The position numbers and the translations under genes are program-made. Positions 9,435-18,129 of a stretch of DNA of 64,000 nucleotides are shown piece by piece. The stretch covers positions 2,140,001 through 2,204,000 of the forward strand of contig NZ_JAIUZO010000002.1 of the NCBI RefSeq assembly GCF_020171365.1. The letters run 5' to 3'. Numbering within the stretch: the stretch's first letter is position 1; the number at the start of each line of letters is the position of its first letter. The notes beneath the pieces were generated by a model. It saw nothing but the letters and a program-made list of their open reading frames with translations. It was not told where the DNA came from and searched no databases. The DNA comes from Qipengyuania gaetbuli (GTDB lineage Bacteria; Pseudomonadota; Alphaproteobacteria; Sphingomonadales; Sphingomonadaceae).

Positions 9435-10505
9435 TCAAAGGTGCAGACTGCGTTCGATTTCGCCGGACCCTGCGGGCAGCGAGAACAGCATGCCATCCTC
9501 GCCCACGACGATCGGGCCATCGAAATGCCGGTCCGCATCTTCGAGGAAGGCCGGATAAAGGATCGCGCTGGGCAGGGGCGGGACCAAGTGGGTTAGGACC
9601 AGCATCTTCGCCCCGCTCGCCGCCGCGCTCTGTGCCGCCTGCTTGGGGGTCGTGTGATAATCCATGATATCGGCGAAGATCTGGGCGGCATTGGCATTGC
9701 CTTGCTCGCCCATGGTATCGCGCATCTTGCCCACGAGCGTGGTCTGGAGAGCCTCGTGCACGAGCAGGTCGACCCCTTTGCAGACCGCTTCGAGATTGGA
9801 TGACCTGACAGTGTCGCCGCTGATGCAGGCCGAGCGTCCCTTGTAATCGAAGCGATAGCCAACTGCAGGCTCGACCGGGGAATGGTCGACGCGGAATGCA
9901 GTGACGACCAGGCCGCCTTCGTCATACACGACCGCGCTGGAGGTCGGCAGTTCGAAAGGCATGGCGGCCCCACCGCTACCCGTGGGCGGCGCTACCGCCT
10001 CGCCGTGATGCGCTATGCGATAGGTCTTGTCGGTCGCATAGGCCGCGTTGAACCCGTCGACCACGGCTTCGACTCCAGCGGGGCCGTAGACGGGCAAGGG
10101 CGCGCGGGCGGCGCCGCGGGTCCAGTGGAACAATTGCAGCGGGCCGAAACCGTCGATGTGATCGGAGTGGAAATGGGTCAGGAACAGGGCCTGCACATCA
10201 CCGGCATTGAAGCCCATCAGCCCCAGCGTCTCGCCGCCGCCTTCGCCGATGTCGACCGCGAACAGCCGTTCGCCTGCCACGACGATGTTGCAGGGGCCGG
10301 CCCGCTCGAGGTTCGGGAGCGGGGAACCGGTCCCGCACAGGCCGACATGGAGGCCGTCGGGCAGGTCTCTCACGGTGTCGCGCGCCAGGTTTTGTGCAAC
10401 CGCCCGCTCGAACAGGGCCTCGCCAACCTGCCGCTGGAACATCCATCCGAACAGTAGTCCCGCCAGCGCGACCGCCAATACTGTCAATCCGATCCGCTTT
10501 GCCAT
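9435..10505 (-). CDS. MBL-fold metallo-hydrolase with N-terminal membrane anchor
   Basis: A 356-residue protein. An N-terminal hydrophobic segment (about residues 5-24) suggests a signal or membrane anchor. The core is a metallo-beta-lactamase fold with the zinc motif THFHSDHIDG, an upstream GTGSPLP strand as in RNase Z/arylsulfatase-like members, an HSPVEP segment, SGDT, and a late THLVPP histidine. The ATG at 10505 is chosen because upstream residues are basic and unlike the family. Substrate unknown; RNase Z is unlikely given the membrane segment. Confidence 0.8.
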   Translation of the reverse strand: MAKRIGLTVLAVALAGLLFGWMFQRQVGEALFERAVAQNLARDTVRDLPDGLHVGLCGTGSPLPNLERAGPCNIVVAGERLFAVDIGEGGGETLGLMGFNAGDVQALFLTHFHSDHIDGFGPLQLFHWTRGAARAPLPVYGPAGVEAVVDGFNAAYATDKTYRIAHHGEAVAPPTGSGGAAMPFELPTSSAVVYDEGGLVVTAFRVDHSPVEPAVGYRFDYKGRSACISGDTVRSSNLEAVCKGVDLLVHEALQTTLVGKMRDTMGEQGNANAAQIFADIMDYHTTPKQAAQSAAASGAKMLVLTHLVPPLPSAILYPAFLEDADRHFDGPIVVGEDGMLFSLPAGSGEIERSLHL

Positions 10506-10860
10506 CCGTGCCGCTCGCCCAAGTCTATCCCCGAAGCGGAGAAATATTCCCCATCTGCGAAGGCTGGGCAAGCGATGCCTTCGAAACCCGCGAAGCGATG
10601 CGCGACAGGAATGCTTTGACTTTCGTGCCTCCTGCCCCCACATGGCCGCCATCGAAGCGCGCTAGCCAGCGTGAAGCGGCGATGTGAGAGACATCCATTG
10701 CCCCGGCCGCGCCTCGTTGATTTTCCAAGGACTTCCCTTTTCACGCGGGTCGTTTGTTGGGTCCCACGAAAGTAATACTTTTGTGGGTGCCCGTCACCCG
10801 CGCCGCGCCCGGATTCCAAGTGGCATCCGTCTGCGCGCCGCAAGCATATTGCGAGTAAAC
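10506..10860. other. 355-bp intergenic region between divergent MBL-fold and DEAD-box genes
   Basis: No convincing gene is seen here. It must hold the promoters of both flanking genes and the long leader of the helicase gene, including the hairpin at 10759-10792. Open frames through it are rich in Arg/Ser/Pro with no recognisable protein, so I read them as chance. Confidence 0.6.
10759..10792 (+). promoter_or_regulatory. Strong hairpin in the leader of the DEAD-box helicase gene
   Basis: An 11-base-pair stem, 10763-10773 with 10777-10787 (one G-T pair), closed by the loop AAT. It can extend through an outer GGG/CCC pairing (10759-10761 with 10790-10792). No T-run follows, so it is not a simple terminator. 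It ends about 70 bases before the ATG at 10861. A role in autoregulation of the helicase mRNA is inference. Confidence 0.4.
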
Positions 10861-12243
10861 ATGACCCAGTTCACCGACCTCGGGCTGTCGCAGCCCGTCC
10901 TCCAGGCCCTCGACATCAAGGGCTATACCGAACCCACGCCGATCCAGGCACAGGCCATTCCGCGCGTGCTCGAAGGCCGCGACCTGCTCGGCATCGCGCA
11001 GACCGGCACCGGCAAGACAGCGGCCTTCATGCTGCCCAGCATCGACAACCTTCGCGAAGCCGACAGGCAGACGCCGTTCAAGTCGTGCCGCATGCTGGTG
11101 CTTGCTCCGACGCGCGAGCTGGCAGGCCAGATCGCCGACAGCGCCAAGGACTATGGCGCGCTCGCCGGTCTCAAGGTCCATTCCATCGTCGGCGGCACCT
11201 CGGTCAACAAGGACCGCAACAAGCTGCACCGCGGTACCGACATCCTCGTCGCAACGCCGGGCCGCCTGCTCGACCTGATCGACCAGAAGGCGTTCAAGCT
11301 CGACGGCGTGGAAATCCTCGTCCTCGACGAAGCGGACCAGATGCTCGACCTCGGCTTCATCCACGCGCTGCGCCGGATCAGCCAGCTGGTTCCCGAAGAC
11401 CGCCAGACGCTGTTCTTCAGCGCGACCATGCCGAAGCAGATCCAGGAACTGGTGGGCAAGTACTGCCGCAACCCGGTGAAGGTCAGCGTGACGCCCGAAA
11501 GCACGACGGCAGAGCGCATCGACCAGTATCTCTTCATGGTCCAGCAGGACGAGAAGCAGACCCTGCTCGAGATGATCCTGTCCGAACGTCACCCGGTGCC
11601 GGGCAAGTTCGAGCGCGTGCTGATCTTCGCGCGCACCAAGCATGGCTGCGACCGCGTGGTGAAGAAGCTGGGCCAGTCCGGCATTCCCGCCAATGCCATC
11701 CACGGCAACAAGAGCCAGCCGCAGCGCGAGCGCGCGCTCGACGAATTCAAGCGCGCCAAGACCCCGATTCTCGTCGCGACCGACGTTGCCGCGCGCGGGA
11801 TCGACATTCCGGGCGTGAGCCACGTGATCAATTACGAGCTGCCCAACGTGCCGGAACAATATGTCCACCGTATCGGCCGCACCGCGCGTGCGGGCCGCGA
11901 CGGCGTGGCGATCGCGTTCTGCGCCGAGGACGAGCGCGATTACCTAAAGGATATCCGCAAGAAGACCGACGCGGAGTTCGAGCGCCTGCCGCTGCCGGAC
12001 AATTTTCGCGCCGTGGTTGAGGGCGTCGGCCCGACCAAGCGCGAGCAGAAGCCCAAGCTGGCCCGCCCAAAGGTGCGCCCGACCGGCGATGCCGCCAATC
12101 GCAAGCCGAAGCCCAAGCAGAAACATCTTGCGCGCAAGGGCAAGCCGCAAGGTGCCGGCTCGGGCGGCGGGCAGGGCGGACGGCCCGGCGGCGGTCCGCG
12201 CCGCCGTCGCGGAGGGCAGGGCAGGCCTCGCGCTGCAAAATAA
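10861..12243 (+). CDS. DEAD-box ATP-dependent RNA helicase (RhlE-like)
   Basis: A 460-residue RNA helicase. In order: the Q-motif region GYTEPTPIQAQAIP, motif I AQTGTGKT, PTREL, TPGRLLD, motif II DEAD, SAT, ATDVAARGID and HRIGRTARAG. The tail after about residue 375 is basic and Gly/Arg-rich, typical of RhlE-type helicases acting in ribosome assembly or RNA decay. The ATG at 10861 fits the family start (TQFTDLGLS); the frame stays open upstream but that part is unlike any helicase. It ends 55 bases before the Xre-type gene. Confidence 0.93.
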   Translation: MTQFTDLGLSQPVLQALDIKGYTEPTPIQAQAIPRVLEGRDLLGIAQTGTGKTAAFMLPSIDNLREADRQTPFKSCRMLVLAPTRELAGQIADSAKDYGALAGLKVHSIVGGTSVNKDRNKLHRGTDILVATPGRLLDLIDQKAFKLDGVEILVLDEADQMLDLGFIHALRRISQLVPEDRQTLFFSATMPKQIQELVGKYCRNPVKVSVTPESTTAERIDQYLFMVQQDEKQTLLEMILSERHPVPGKFERVLIFARTKHGCDRVVKKLGQSGIPANAIHGNKSQPQRERALDEFKRAKTPILVATDVAARGIDIPGVSHVINYELPNVPEQYVHRIGRTARAGRDGVAIAFCAEDERDYLKDIRKKTDAEFERLPLPDNFRAVVEGVGPTKREQKPKLARPKVRPTGDAANRKPKPKQKHLARKGKPQGAGSGGGQGGRPGGGPRRRRGGQGRPRAAK

Positions 12244-12266
12244 GATAAAATCGCAATTAAGTGTTG

Positions 12267-12279
12267 CGTTAACATAACG
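12267..12279. promoter_or_regulatory. Small inverted repeat upstream of the Xre-type gene (possible operator)
   Basis: CGTTA-ACA-TAACG, a perfect five-base inverted repeat with a three-base spacer, 19 bases before the ATG of the regulator. Its position over the expected promoter would suit autoregulation. The arms are short, so chance is possible. Confidence 0.3.
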
Positions 12280-12298
12280 ATTTGCGTATCAAACTCGC

Positions 12299-12544
12299 AT
12301 GTCGAGGGTGATACACAACCGAATCGCCATGTTCCGCGCCGATGCGGGGCTGAGCCGTCGTGATCTTGCCGATGCCGTGGGTGTGAACCCGCAGACCATC
12401 GGTTTCCTGGAGCGCGGCGATTACAAGCCCAGCCTCGAATTGGCGCTCTCCATCGCCGAGCAGTTCGGGGTGCCGGTGGAGATGGTCTTTTCGTTCGAAC
12501 CGTTCCCCTCGCTGTCGCAGCAATTGGCGAAGGGACGCGAATAA
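12299..12544 (+). CDS. Xre-family small HTH regulator
   Basis: An 81-residue protein that is almost only a helix-turn-helix (SRRDLADAVGVNPQTIGFLE, about 19-38), with the PSLELALSIAEQFGVPVEMVF helix after it. It resembles the compact YozG-like Xre group often found beside small membrane proteins. No clear Shine-Dalgarno precedes the ATG at 12299. The stop overlaps the next ATG as TAATG, so it is coupled to the first of three membrane-protein genes and probably controls them and itself. Confidence 0.85.
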   Translation: MSRVIHNRIAMFRADAGLSRRDLADAVGVNPQTIGFLERGDYKPSLELALSIAEQFGVPVEMVFSFEPFPSLSQQLAKGRE

Positions 12545-13050
12545 TGGCTTACGAGGGCAACAGGATCGCTGAAGGGCTCGACCGCGCAGCCATGCGCGTG
12601 ACCGGGCGGCAGGTCCACACAGGCAAGATCGGCCCGAGAACGACGATCGTGGCCACGCTGATCTTCATGTCGCTAACCTTCATGGGGATGTACCTGGCAG
12701 TGCAGGGCGCGAAGGTCGGGCAGGGCATCGTCTTTTCGGCGGCCATGGGCTCGCTCGCGATCAAGCTGTTCAACGATCACAAGGCGCGGGGCAACGGCCC
12801 GCTCGATGAGCGGGAACTGGCGATCTACTGGAAGGCCAATGCAATCGGGGCGATGGTTCCGCTGGTCGGTGTCGCGGTGTGGTCGCTGTTGCTCGGAAAC
12901 CTTGCCGACGACGGACTCCGGTACCCGCGCCAATCCTTCGAATGGGTCGCGCTGTCCTTCTTCCTGCTCGGCCTGATGACCCAGATCGGCATTATCGTGA
13001 CTGGATGGTTGACGCCGTCCTACGCCGCCGAACTCGACGAAAACGACTGA
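12544..13050 (+). CDS. Four-helix membrane protein, first of three tandem paralogues
   Basis: 168 residues, not a family I recognise. Four predicted membrane helices (about 33-53, 58-76, 98-118, 133-155) form two hairpins. An LDE motif follows the second helix (87-89) and recurs at the C-terminus (164-166, in TPSYAAELDEND). The two following genes share this plan, so they are paralogues. Translation is coupled to the Xre-type regulator. Its last 30 coding bases are nearly identical to those of the next gene. Function unknown. Confidence 0.8.
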   Translation: MAYEGNRIAEGLDRAAMRVTGRQVHTGKIGPRTTIVATLIFMSLTFMGMYLAVQGAKVGQGIVFSAAMGSLAIKLFNDHKARGNGPLDERELAIYWKANAIGAMVPLVGVAVWSLLLGNLADDGLRYPRQSFEWVALSFFLLGLMTQIGIIVTGWLTPSYAAELDEND

Positions 13051-13066
13051 TCAAGTGGAGGGACGC

Positions 13067-13528
13067 ATGACTTACGAATCGAGAAAAATCCGGCGCAAGC
13101 AGTTGCCGATGCTGGCGCCCACGACCCAGATTGCACTTGCGGTGCTCCTGTTGTCACTATCGTCGATTGCACTTTACGCAGCGGTTGCAGGATGGGTCGA
13201 CCGGGCGATTTTTTCCTCGACCATAACACTTTTGACCGTAGCACTTACCGCCCGATCGGCCCTGCGCAGTGGCTACGACAGCGAACTGGACGAGCACGAC
13301 CGGCAAATGCGCTATTATGCCATCGCCACGGGCGGGGTCGTGCCGGTGGTGGCCCTGGCTGCCTATACCGTCGGTCTTTCGGCAACCGATGCACTGTGGC
13401 GCCCTGTCAGCCAGGTGGAATGGGGCGCATTCGGCATGTTCATGCTCGGCGCCACCATCCAGTGCGCAATCATTGCGGCGGCGCGCAAGACGCCTGCTTA
13501 CGCCGCCGATCTCGACGAAAACGACTGA
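13067..13528 (+). CDS. Four-helix membrane protein, second of three tandem paralogues
   Basis: 153 residues with four predicted helices, an internal LDE at 74-76 (SELDEHD) and a C-terminal LDE at 149-151 (TPAYAADLDEND). The ATG at 13067 has GGAGGG five bases upstream and is preferred over the frame's earlier opening at 13055. The gene starts 16 bases after the first paralogue and is followed 19 bases later by the third, so all belong to one operon with the Xre-type gene. Function unknown. Confidence 0.8.
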   Translation: MTYESRKIRRKQLPMLAPTTQIALAVLLLSLSSIALYAAVAGWVDRAIFSSTITLLTVALTARSALRSGYDSELDEHDRQMRYYAIATGGVVPVVALAAYTVGLSATDALWRPVSQVEWGAFGMFMLGATIQCAIIAAARKTPAYAADLDEND

Positions 13529-13547
13529 ATAAGAGCAGGGAACTGAC

Positions 13548-14045
13548 ATGGAATACAAAGGCGACCTCGTGACGCGCGCCTCGGAACGATTTTCAGACTG
13601 GGCCTGGTCCGGTCGCGTGTCCCCCCGCACCCTAATGATAATGACCGGTGTATGGCTGGTCGCGGTCTGGGGCCTGTCGATTGTCTTGATCCTGAAGGAT
13701 GCGGAAATCGAAAACTTCTGGTTGATCATGATGTTGATGCCGGGGAACCTGGTCGGCCTCGCTGGACTGGGTCATCGCGCCGACGGCCCGGCTCTCGACG
13801 AATGGCAGAAGGCCATGCGCCTCAAGGCCTTCATGTGGGGCGGCAACCTCACGCTTGCGGGCATCGCTCTTTTTGCGGCCCTGGCAATGGGGCTCGCCGA
13901 CAACAGCTGGTTCTGGCAGCCACTGTCGGAAAAACACTGGATGATCGTGTTCCTGCTCATCGCTACGACATGGATGTGCCTCACGTCCTTCGCTGCGGCA
14001 TGGCTCACCCCGGCCTATGCCGCCGGCATCGACGAATACGAGTAG
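13548..14045 (+). CDS. Four-helix membrane protein, third of three tandem paralogues
   Basis: 165 residues, the most diverged copy. It has four predicted helices, LDE at 83-85 (PALDEWQKAM) and IDE at 161-163 in TPAYAAGIDEYE. The basic N-terminus (SGRVSPRTL) matches the first paralogue's GKIGPRTT before helix 1. It closes the cassette; glutathione reductase follows 81 bases later and is probably separate. Function unknown. Confidence 0.78.
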   Translation: MEYKGDLVTRASERFSDWAWSGRVSPRTLMIMTGVWLVAVWGLSIVLILKDAEIENFWLIMMLMPGNLVGLAGLGHRADGPALDEWQKAMRLKAFMWGGNLTLAGIALFAALAMGLADNSWFWQPLSEKHWMIVFLLIATTWMCLTSFAAAWLTPAYAAGIDEYE

Positions 14046-14126
14046 CGCGCGGGTTGATGTAACCACCGGCTTGGCAAATCCGGACCACTCCGCAATAGCG
14101 CCGAGCAAGCAGCAGAGAGTTTCCCG

Positions 14127-15482
14127 ATGGCCGATACCGAATACGACTACGACCTCTTTACCATCGGCGCGGGGTCGGGCGGCGTCAGGGCGAGCCGCGT
14201 TTCCTCGGCGCTCGGCGCCCGGGTGGCGATTGCCGAAGAGCATCGGGTCGGCGGGACCTGCGTCATTCGCGGTTGCGTACCCAAGAAGATGCTCGTCTAT
14301 GGCGCGCACTTCGCCGAAGACCTCGAGGATTGCGCCCGCTTCGGCTGGGAGATCGGCGAGAAGAAATTCGACTGGAAGGTGCTGCGCGACAACGTGCTGG
14401 CCGATGTGGACCGGCTGGAGGGTGCCTATACCGACACGCTCCAGAACCACGAGGTGACGATCTTCAAGGAGCGGGCCGAGATCACCGGCCCGCACGAGAT
14501 CACGCTGGCCAGCGGGCGCAAGGTCACGGCGAAGTACATCCTCGTTGCCACCGGTGCGCGTCCGCGCATGCCGGAGTGCCAGGGCGCGGAGCACGCGATC
14601 AGTTCGAATGAGGCCTTCCATCTCGACGAATTGCCCAAGAAGGTAATCATCGCGGGCGGCGGCTACATCGCCAATGAATTTGCCGGCATCTTGAACGAGT
14701 TCGGCTGCGACGTCCACGTGGTCAATCGCGGCGACCGCTTGCTGCGCAGCTATGACGAGGCGGTGCGCGATCGCCTGCTGCAGATCTCGACGATGAAGGG
14801 GATCAAGTTCCGCTTCAATACGACCTTCGAGTATATCAAGCCGTGCGAAGACGGCGGCTATTTCGTGAAGATGAGCGACAGCGATGAGGAGAAGGCCGAC
14901 CTCGTCATGTTCGCCGTCGGGCGCGTCCCGAACACCGACGGGCTGGGCCTCGACAAGGCGGGTGTCGAGATGGGCGACAATGGCGAGATCAAGGTCGACC
15001 GTTTCAGCAAGACCAATGTCGACCACATCTATGCGGTTGGTGACGTGACCGACCGCGTGCAGCTCACCCCCGTCGCCATTCGCGAAGGGCAGGCTTTCGC
15101 ACAGACCGTCTTCGGCAAGGGTGATCCGGTCGCGGTCGATCATTCCTGCATCCCCAGCGCGGTGTTCAGTCACCCGCCTATCGCGGCGGTCGGCATGACC
15201 GAGGGCGAAGCGAAGAACGCGCTCGGATCGGTCAAGGTGTACCTCTCCGACTTCCGCCCGATGAAGAACGTTCTCGCGGGCCGCAACGAACGCAGCCTCA
15301 TGAAGATGATCTGCGACGGCGACAGCGGGCGCATCGTGGGCATCCACATGATCGCGCCCGAAGCGCCGGAAATGATGCAGGCCGCCGCCATCGCCGTGAA
15401 GGCGGGGCTCACCAAGGCCGATTTCGACGCGACCACCGCGATCCATCCGACCATGGCGGAAGAACTGGTGCTGATGCGCTGA
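14127..15482 (+). CDS. gor: Glutathione-disulfide reductase
   Basis: 451-residue flavoprotein of the pyridine nucleotide-disulfide oxidoreductase family; reduces glutathione disulfide with NADPH. It shows the FAD motif GAGSGG, the redox disulfide GGTCVIRGCVPKK, a second Rossmann motif GGGYIANEFAGIL, and the C-terminal HPTMAEE with the catalytic His/Glu. The GCVPKK form and the length favour glutathione reductase over lipoamide dehydrogenase or mercuric reductase. ATG at 14127; no operon partner. Confidence 0.92.
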   Translation: MADTEYDYDLFTIGAGSGGVRASRVSSALGARVAIAEEHRVGGTCVIRGCVPKKMLVYGAHFAEDLEDCARFGWEIGEKKFDWKVLRDNVLADVDRLEGAYTDTLQNHEVTIFKERAEITGPHEITLASGRKVTAKYILVATGARPRMPECQGAEHAISSNEAFHLDELPKKVIIAGGGYIANEFAGILNEFGCDVHVVNRGDRLLRSYDEAVRDRLLQISTMKGIKFRFNTTFEYIKPCEDGGYFVKMSDSDEEKADLVMFAVGRVPNTDGLGLDKAGVEMGDNGEIKVDRFSKTNVDHIYAVGDVTDRVQLTPVAIREGQAFAQTVFGKGDPVAVDHSCIPSAVFSHPPIAAVGMTEGEAKNALGSVKVYLSDFRPMKNVLAGRNERSLMKMICDGDSGRIVGIHMIAPEAPEMMQAAAIAVKAGLTKADFDATTAIHPTMAEELVLMR

Positions 15483-15567
15483 GGGCGGTTCCCCTCCATC
15501 GAATTGCGAAATCTCGGGAATTCTGTAATAAGTATTCGGGTCAAGAGGTTACGCGGAGAATTCGACG

Positions 15568-15813
15568 ATGGACGGGGCAGAAAAGAAGAAAGATCGCGGT
15601 CTGCTGATGCTCGCCATCATGCTGTCGGTAGCCATTCTTGGGGGGCCGGCGATCTTCTACGGTTTCCTCGCCATGGGTGAGGCAGGCGTCTTCGATAATG
15701 CGAAGGACAACTTCTGGCCGATTGTACTGGGCGTACTTGCGCTTGTCGTCGCGTGGTGGGTCTTCATCCTGTTCATCGGGAGCCGCGACCTCCGGGCGAA
15801 AGACAGCGAATAG
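15568..15813 (+). CDS. Small membrane protein, two helices
   Basis: 81 residues with a charged start (MDGAEKKKDR), two membrane helices (about 11-35 and 49-70) and a charged tail. GGAGAA lies eight bases before the ATG at 15568. I do not recognise a family. It ends 14 bases from the convergent DAO-type oxidoreductase gene. Confidence 0.65.
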   Translation: MDGAEKKKDRGLLMLAIMLSVAILGGPAIFYGFLAMGEAGVFDNAKDNFWPIVLGVLALVVAWWVFILFIGSRDLRAKDSE

Positions 15814-15827
15814 CCGCGGCAAAGCGC

Positions 15828-16949
15828 TCACCCGCGCGCCGGTATCAGCCGCTCTCTCGCCAGCATCTGCGGCATGACGCCGACGCCGGAAAGTTCTTCC
15901 GGCCATTCGCCCAAAGTCGCTAACGCTTCCGCCGCCAGCGCCATGGCCGGTGAGGTCTGCAATCCGAAACCGCCCTGTCCCGCCAACCAGAAGAAGCCTG
16001 GTGCTGCCGGATCGAAGCCGCACACCGGCAGGCGGTCGGGCGCGAAACTGCGCAGGCCCGCCCATTTGCTGGCAAGGCGCGGGATAGTGAGCGTCGTGGC
16101 CTCCTCGACCCGCCACGCCGCAAGGGCGACGTCCTCTTCCTCGGGCTGCGCATCGCAGGGCTCGCTGTCGTGTTCGTCCATCGGGCAGGCGAGCAGGCGG
16201 CCGCGCCCCTCCGGCTCGATATAGAATCCCGGGCCGACGGTCTTGGTGAAGGGCCAGGGCGAAACGTCGAAATCACCCGGTACATCGAAGGTGATGACAG
16301 TCCGGCGCAGCGGCCTGATGCCGAGGGGAACGACGCCGGCCAGCCTTGCAATCTCGTCGACCCAGGCTCCCGCTGCATTGACGACGATCTTGGCGGCGTA
16401 GCTCTGTCCGGCGGTATCGGCGATCCACCGGGAGCCGTCATGGCGCAGCGCCGAGACACTCGCCCGTGTCGCGATTTCGCCACCGCCAGCGATCAGCGAA
16501 TGCCGATGCTCTTCCAGCATCGCGTGCGCATCGAGCTTGTGTCCCTGATCGTCGAGCAGGGCGCCGATGATCCCGCCTTCTCCGGCGCGAAGCACAGGCA
16601 CCAGTTCGCGCGCCTCGTCGGCTGTCAGGCGCGTGACGCCCGGTTGCCATTTTCGGTAGCCTGCCTCGACGCGATCGAGCGCGTCTTCCTGCCCTTCGAG
16701 CGCGATGAACAGCGCAGGGTGCCGCTTTGCCGCCGGCTCCACCAGCAGCGGGATACTGGCCGCAGTAAGGGCCCTCACCAGCGGCGCGTCCATGTCGAAA
16801 TGGGCAAAGGCCGCGCTTCGGCCCGAGGCGTGTACGCCAGGTGCATTCTCGGCCTCGCACACCACGACGGACCCATGCCGGGCGAGGCGCGCGGCAGCGG
16901 ACATGCCCGCGATACCCGCGCCGATGACCAGATAATCGACCTTGCGCAT
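15828..16949 (-). CDS. FAD-dependent DAO-family oxidoreductase
   Basis: 373-residue flavoenzyme of the D-amino-acid/glycine oxidase (DAO) fold. The FAD-binding motif GAGIAGMSAAARLA is at the N-terminus; the DAO pattern continues with VVNAAGAWVDEIA in the middle and GQGGFGLQTSPAMA near the C-terminus. The substrate, probably a secondary amine or amino acid, cannot be told from sequence. It is divergent from the NAD-dependent reductase gene, 59 bases away. Confidence 0.85.
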   Translation of the reverse strand: MRKVDYLVIGAGIAGMSAAARLARHGSVVVCEAENAPGVHASGRSAAFAHFDMDAPLVRALTAASIPLLVEPAAKRHPALFIALEGQEDALDRVEAGYRKWQPGVTRLTADEARELVPVLRAGEGGIIGALLDDQGHKLDAHAMLEEHRHSLIAGGGEIATRASVSALRHDGSRWIADTAGQSYAAKIVVNAAGAWVDEIARLAGVVPLGIRPLRRTVITFDVPGDFDVSPWPFTKTVGPGFYIEPEGRGRLLACPMDEHDSEPCDAQPEEEDVALAAWRVEEATTLTIPRLASKWAGLRSFAPDRLPVCGFDPAAPGFFWLAGQGGFGLQTSPAMALAAEALATLGEWPEELSGVGVMPQMLARERLIPARG

Positions 16950-17008
16950 TGAAACTCCGTTGCCCCTTGCAACTGTGCGGCCTAGCCTGCCTGAAAGGGA
17001 GGATAGTG

Positions 17009-18034
17009 ATGGCAGGCACAGTACTCGTAACCGGCGGCACGGGCTATATCGCGGGCGAACTCATCCGCCAGCTTCTGGCGAAGGGGTGGACGGTTCACGC
17101 CACCGTGCGCAGCAAGGCCAAGAGCGAGGCGCGGCTGCGTGCCCTGATGGGCAATCCGGGCGAGGACCGGCTCAAGATTTTCGAGGCGGAATTGATGAGC
17201 GATGATGGCTGGGCAGCGGCCAATGCCGGCTGCACGCATGTCGCCCACGTCGCCTCCCCGATCGCTGCCGCCACGCCCAAGGACGAGAACGAGATGATCG
17301 TGCCCGCGCGCGAAGGCACGCTGCGCGCCTTGCGGTTTGCGAAGGAAGCGGGGGTCAAGCGCTTCGTCCAAACCAGTTCGATGGCCGCCGTCGCCTATGG
17401 CCGGAACGAGAAGGAATACACGGTCGACGAAAGCGACTGGACCGATGTGACCCACCCCGATGTCTATCCCTATGTGAAGTCCAAGACGATTTCGGAACGC
17501 GCAGCCCGTGACTGGGTGGCAGAGCAGGGCGGGGACATGGAGTTCGTGTCGGTCAATCCGTCGATGGTGCTGGGCCCCGTGGACGATGCGGATTTCTCGC
17601 CCTCGGTCGAAGCGGTGAGGCAGGTGCTGGCAGGTGCGATGCCGATGGCGCCCGACCTGGGGTTTGCCGTCGTCGACACGCGCGACGTTGCCGATCTCCA
17701 TGTCCGCTGCCTCGAAGAGCCAGGGCTGGGTGGCGAGCGTTTCCTTGCAGCAGGGCGCTTTCTCAAGATCATCGAGATCGCCGATATCCTGCGCGAACGC
17801 CTGCCCGCCGCCCACACCCGAAAGGTGCCGACCAAGGTGATGCCGAACTGGATGGTTTCGGTACTCTCGCTGTTCAATCCGGGTGTCAAATCCATCAAGA
17901 GCGAGGTCGGCAAATCGCGCCACGTCGATGCCAGCCACGCGAAGAACCGGCTGGGCTGGGAAACGCGTCCGGCCGAGGAAAGCATCGTCGATTGCGCGAA
18001 AAGCCTCATCGAACACGGTGTGGTGAAGGTTTGA
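17009..18034 (+). CDS. NAD-dependent epimerase/dihydroflavonol reductase-like protein
   Basis: 341-residue extended short-chain dehydrogenase. The N-terminal TGGTGYIAGELIRQLL is the nucleotide-binding GxxGxxA/G motif. The catalytic segment is HPDVYPYVKSKTISE (YxxxK), as in dihydroflavonol-4-reductase-like enzymes acting on aldehydes or ketones. The ATG at 17009 has AAAGGGAGG upstream; an earlier in-frame opening lies before this signal. Substrate unknown. Confidence 0.87.
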   Translation: MAGTVLVTGGTGYIAGELIRQLLAKGWTVHATVRSKAKSEARLRALMGNPGEDRLKIFEAELMSDDGWAAANAGCTHVAHVASPIAAATPKDENEMIVPAREGTLRALRFAKEAGVKRFVQTSSMAAVAYGRNEKEYTVDESDWTDVTHPDVYPYVKSKTISERAARDWVAEQGGDMEFVSVNPSMVLGPVDDADFSPSVEAVRQVLAGAMPMAPDLGFAVVDTRDVADLHVRCLEEPGLGGERFLAAGRFLKIIEIADILRERLPAAHTRKVPTKVMPNWMVSVLSLFNPGVKSIKSEVGKSRHVDASHAKNRLGWETRPAEESIVDCAKSLIEHGVVKV

Positions 18035-18129
18035 AGCGTCCCGTTGCGGCATGGTTGGCGCGGCCCGGTTGCCAGCACGTCGCCGGATAGCCAGAAGGGC
18101 ATCAAACGAATCGCCTCTGGGGGTTTTCG

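Noticed and set aside
12257..12273. TTAA-N8-TTAAC resembling a CtrA box before the Xre-type gene
   Set aside because: The spacer is eight, not seven, bases.
13632..15446. Long open frame antisense to gor and the third paralogue (about 600 codons)
   Set aside because: It covers two well-supported genes and has no recognisable motif; a high-GC shadow.
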